Shown here: one piece after another, positions 62,584 through 64,000 of the stretch
How positions within the stretch are numbered: the first letter of the stretch is position 1
Layout of the letters: every line of letters begins with the position of its first letter
Origin: Microbacterium sufflavum
GTDB taxonomy: Bacteria; Actinomycetota; Actinomycetes; Actinomycetales; Microbacteriaceae
DNA: 64,000 bases
Direction: 5' to 3'
Assembly (NCBI RefSeq): GCF_023091155.1
Contig: NZ_JAHWXK010000001.1
Coordinates: forward strand, 2,542,001 to 2,606,000
Notes under the pieces: generated by a model
The model's database searches: none
Told to the model about the DNA's origin: nothing
The model's input: only the letters and a program-made list of their open reading frames with translations
Made by a program: the position numbers and the translations under genes

Positions 62584-64000
62584 ATGGCGCTCACGACGGG
62601 ATTCTCCCTTCCCCGGTTCCACTGGCGGCGAGGCAAGCACGCCTGGGACCGCCACACCTGGCTGTACGTCTCGGTGATCATCGCGGTGGTGCTCGGCGCG
62701 GTCGTCGGGCTGGTCTGGCCGGAGGTCGGACGCGGGTTCGAGCCGCTGGGCACGGGATTCGTCGCGCTGATCAAGATGATGATCGCGCCGATCATCTTCT
62801 GCACGATCGTGGTCGGTGTCGGTTCGATCGCGAAGGCGGCGACGGTCGGGAAGATCGGCGGTCTCGCGCTGCTCTACTTCATGGTCATGTCGACCTTCGC
62901 GCTCGCGATCGGCCTGATCGTGGGGAACATCGTCCACCCCGGCTCCGGGCTCGACATGGCGAACGCCAGCTATCAGACGGAGACCACGGAGGCCACGACG
63001 ACGCAGGAGTTCCTGCTCGGGATCATCCCCGCGACGTTCTTCTCCGCCTTCACGGGCGAGAGCGTGCTGCAGGTCCTCTTCATCGCCCTGCTCACCGGGT
63101 TCGCGCTGCAGGGGCTGGGTGAGCGCGGAGCCCCGATCATGGAGGCGGTCAAGCAGCTGCAGAAGCTCGTGTTCCGGATCCTCGGCATGATCCTGTGGCT
63201 GGCCCCCATCGGCGCCTTCGGGGCGATCGCGGCCGTCGTGGGCAAGACGGGGGTGGCCGCGATCTGGAGCCTCGGGATCCTGATGGTGGCGTTCTACATC
63301 ACCTGCATCGTCTTCATCCTCGTGGTGCTGGGGACGCTCCTGTGGGCGGTCACCAGGGTCAACATCCTGTCGCTCATGAAGTACCTGGCCAGGGAGTACC
63401 TGCTGATCGTCGGCACGTCGTCGTCGGAGTCCGCGCTGCCGCGCCTGATCGCGAAGATGGAGCACATCGGGGTCTCCAAGCCCGTCGTCGGCATCACCGT
63501 GCCCACCGGCTACTCGTTCAACCTCGACGGCACCGCGATCTACCTCACGATGGCGTCGCTGTTCATCGCGACCGGGATGGGCCAGCCCATGTCGATCGGG
63601 GAGCAGATCGGCCTGCTGGTGTTCATGATCATCGCGAGCAAGGGGGCGGCGGGCGTCACGGGAGCGGGCCTGGCGACGCTGGCCGGCGGGCTGCAGGCGT
63701 ACCGGCCCGACCTCGTCGACGGCGTCGGCGTCATCGTCGGCATCGACCGGTTCATGTCCGAGGGGCGGGCGCTGACGAACTTCACCGGCAACGCGGTCGC
63801 CACGCTGCTGATCGGCACCTGGACCAGGCAGATCGACCGCGACCGCGTACGCCGGGTCCTGAGCGGCGAGCTGCCGTTCGACGAATCACGACTCGACGGG
63901 GTGGACGCCCACGCGGCGCCGCACCCGCAGGCCACCGACGTCCAGGGACTGCACGAGGCCGCCGTCACCGAGATGTCCGCGAAGGAGGAGCGCGCGCGCA
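62584..64000 (+). CDS. dctA: Dicarboxylate/cation symporter DctA (partial at the right edge)
   Basis: At least 472 residues; the frame is open to the window end, probably close to its natural stop. DAACS-family symporter that imports succinate, fumarate and malate with protons or Na+. Membrane segments start near residue 28; the reentrant-loop Ser-rich motif GTSSSESALPRL is near 278-289 and the substrate/cation motif YSFNLDGTAIYLTMA near 309-323. The C-terminus is charged and cytosolic. ATG 62584 follows ACGAGGAGGACGC. It is divergent from the sensor kinase across a 142-base control region, a classical arrangement for its regulation. Confidence 0.93.
   Translation, partial: MALTTGFSLPRFHWRRGKHAWDRHTWLYVSVIIAVVLGAVVGLVWPEVGRGFEPLGTGFVALIKMMIAPIIFCTIVVGVGSIAKAATVGKIGGLALLYFMVMSTFALAIGLIVGNIVHPGSGLDMANASYQTETTEATTTQEFLLGIIPATFFSAFTGESVLQVLFIALLTGFALQGLGERGAPIMEAVKQLQKLVFRILGMILWLAPIGAFGAIAAVVGKTGVAAIWSLGILMVAFYITCIVFILVVLGTLLWAVTRVNILSLMKYLAREYLLIVGTSSSESALPRLIAKMEHIGVSKPVVGITVPTGYSFNLDGTAIYLTMASLFIATGMGQPMSIGEQIGLLVFMIIASKGAAGVTGAGLATLAGGLQAYRPDLVDGVGVIVGIDRFMSEGRALTNFTGNAVATLLIGTWTRQIDRDRVRRVLSGELPFDESRLDGVDAHAAPHPQATDVQGLHEAAVTEMSAKEERAR

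Overview
The window reads as chromosomal DNA of a high-GC actinobacterium of the Microbacteriaceae type, most likely Microbacterium or a close relative. The evidence is roughly 70% GC, dense GC-ending codons, frequent GTG starts, MEP-pathway genes (dxr, ispG), a group III phosphofructokinase and the actinobacterial order proS - nusA - ylxR - infB - rbfA - truB - ribF. The genus is an inference from layout and protein style. No rRNA, tRNA, CRISPR array, insertion sequence or prophage was recognised, and no gene-free stretch exceeds 300 bases.

Layout. 1-3.8 kb: end of an unidentified gene, a PP2C phosphatase and a two-domain FtsK/EccC-like ATPase. 3.8-7.3 kb: asparaginase, OsmC, PlsC-type acyltransferase and an FKBP lipoprotein. 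7.4-17.2 kb: dxr, a divergent MurE-like ligase, a YcnI copper-type protein with a membrane neighbour, the RseP/Rip1 site-2 protease, a fused anthranilate synthase with a complete Trp attenuator, ispG and an AlaX editing protein. 17.1-24.2 kb: RNB ribonuclease, Zn alcohol dehydrogenase, PEP-mutase-like enzyme, proS, a split-barrel flavin protein and a LOG-family protein. 24.2-34.9 kb: the translation cluster nusA-ylxR-infB-rbfA, interrupted by a LuxR-type regulator and mutY, then truB, two small membrane proteins and ribF in one overlapping run. 35-45 kb: SNF2 helicase, pfkA, oligopeptidase B, PiT phosphate transporter with accessory protein, metallophosphoesterase and aspartase. 45-52.7 kb: FAH-family protein, PrsW-like protease, FKBP, YceI, MFS exporter, rpsO, a membrane protein/winged-helix pair and a 2OG-Fe(II) oxygenase. 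52.9-64 kb: the efeUOB iron-uptake operon, serine hydrolase plus acyltransferase, a luciferase-like monooxygenase with its FMN reductase, a CitB/DcuR-DcuS-type two-component system and the dctA dicarboxylate transporter, which runs off the window.

Regulation is the most informative layer. About twenty genes on both strands carry a -10 hexamer of the form TANNNT (very often TAGGCT) six or seven bases before the start codon, which indicates leaderless transcripts and settles several starts. On top of that sit specific devices: a Trp leader peptide with four competing RNA segments before the anthranilate synthase; two mutually exclusive perfect hairpins at the infB ribosome binding site; a shared palindromic operator at yceI and at the luciferase-like operon 10.5 kb away; two tandem CTTTCC-N4-GGAAAG operators before a membrane protein/winged-helix pair; a triple 11-bp PHO-box-like repeat before the phosphate transporter; an iron-box-like palindrome before efeU; and a 12-bp-arm inverted repeat around the proS promoter.

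Functionally most of the window is housekeeping (isoprenoids, tryptophan, translation, glycolysis, flavin cofactors) mixed with envelope, metal and stress functions. I saw no defence island or biosynthetic cluster. The strongest candidates for new biology are regulatory elements rather than a new multi-gene system.
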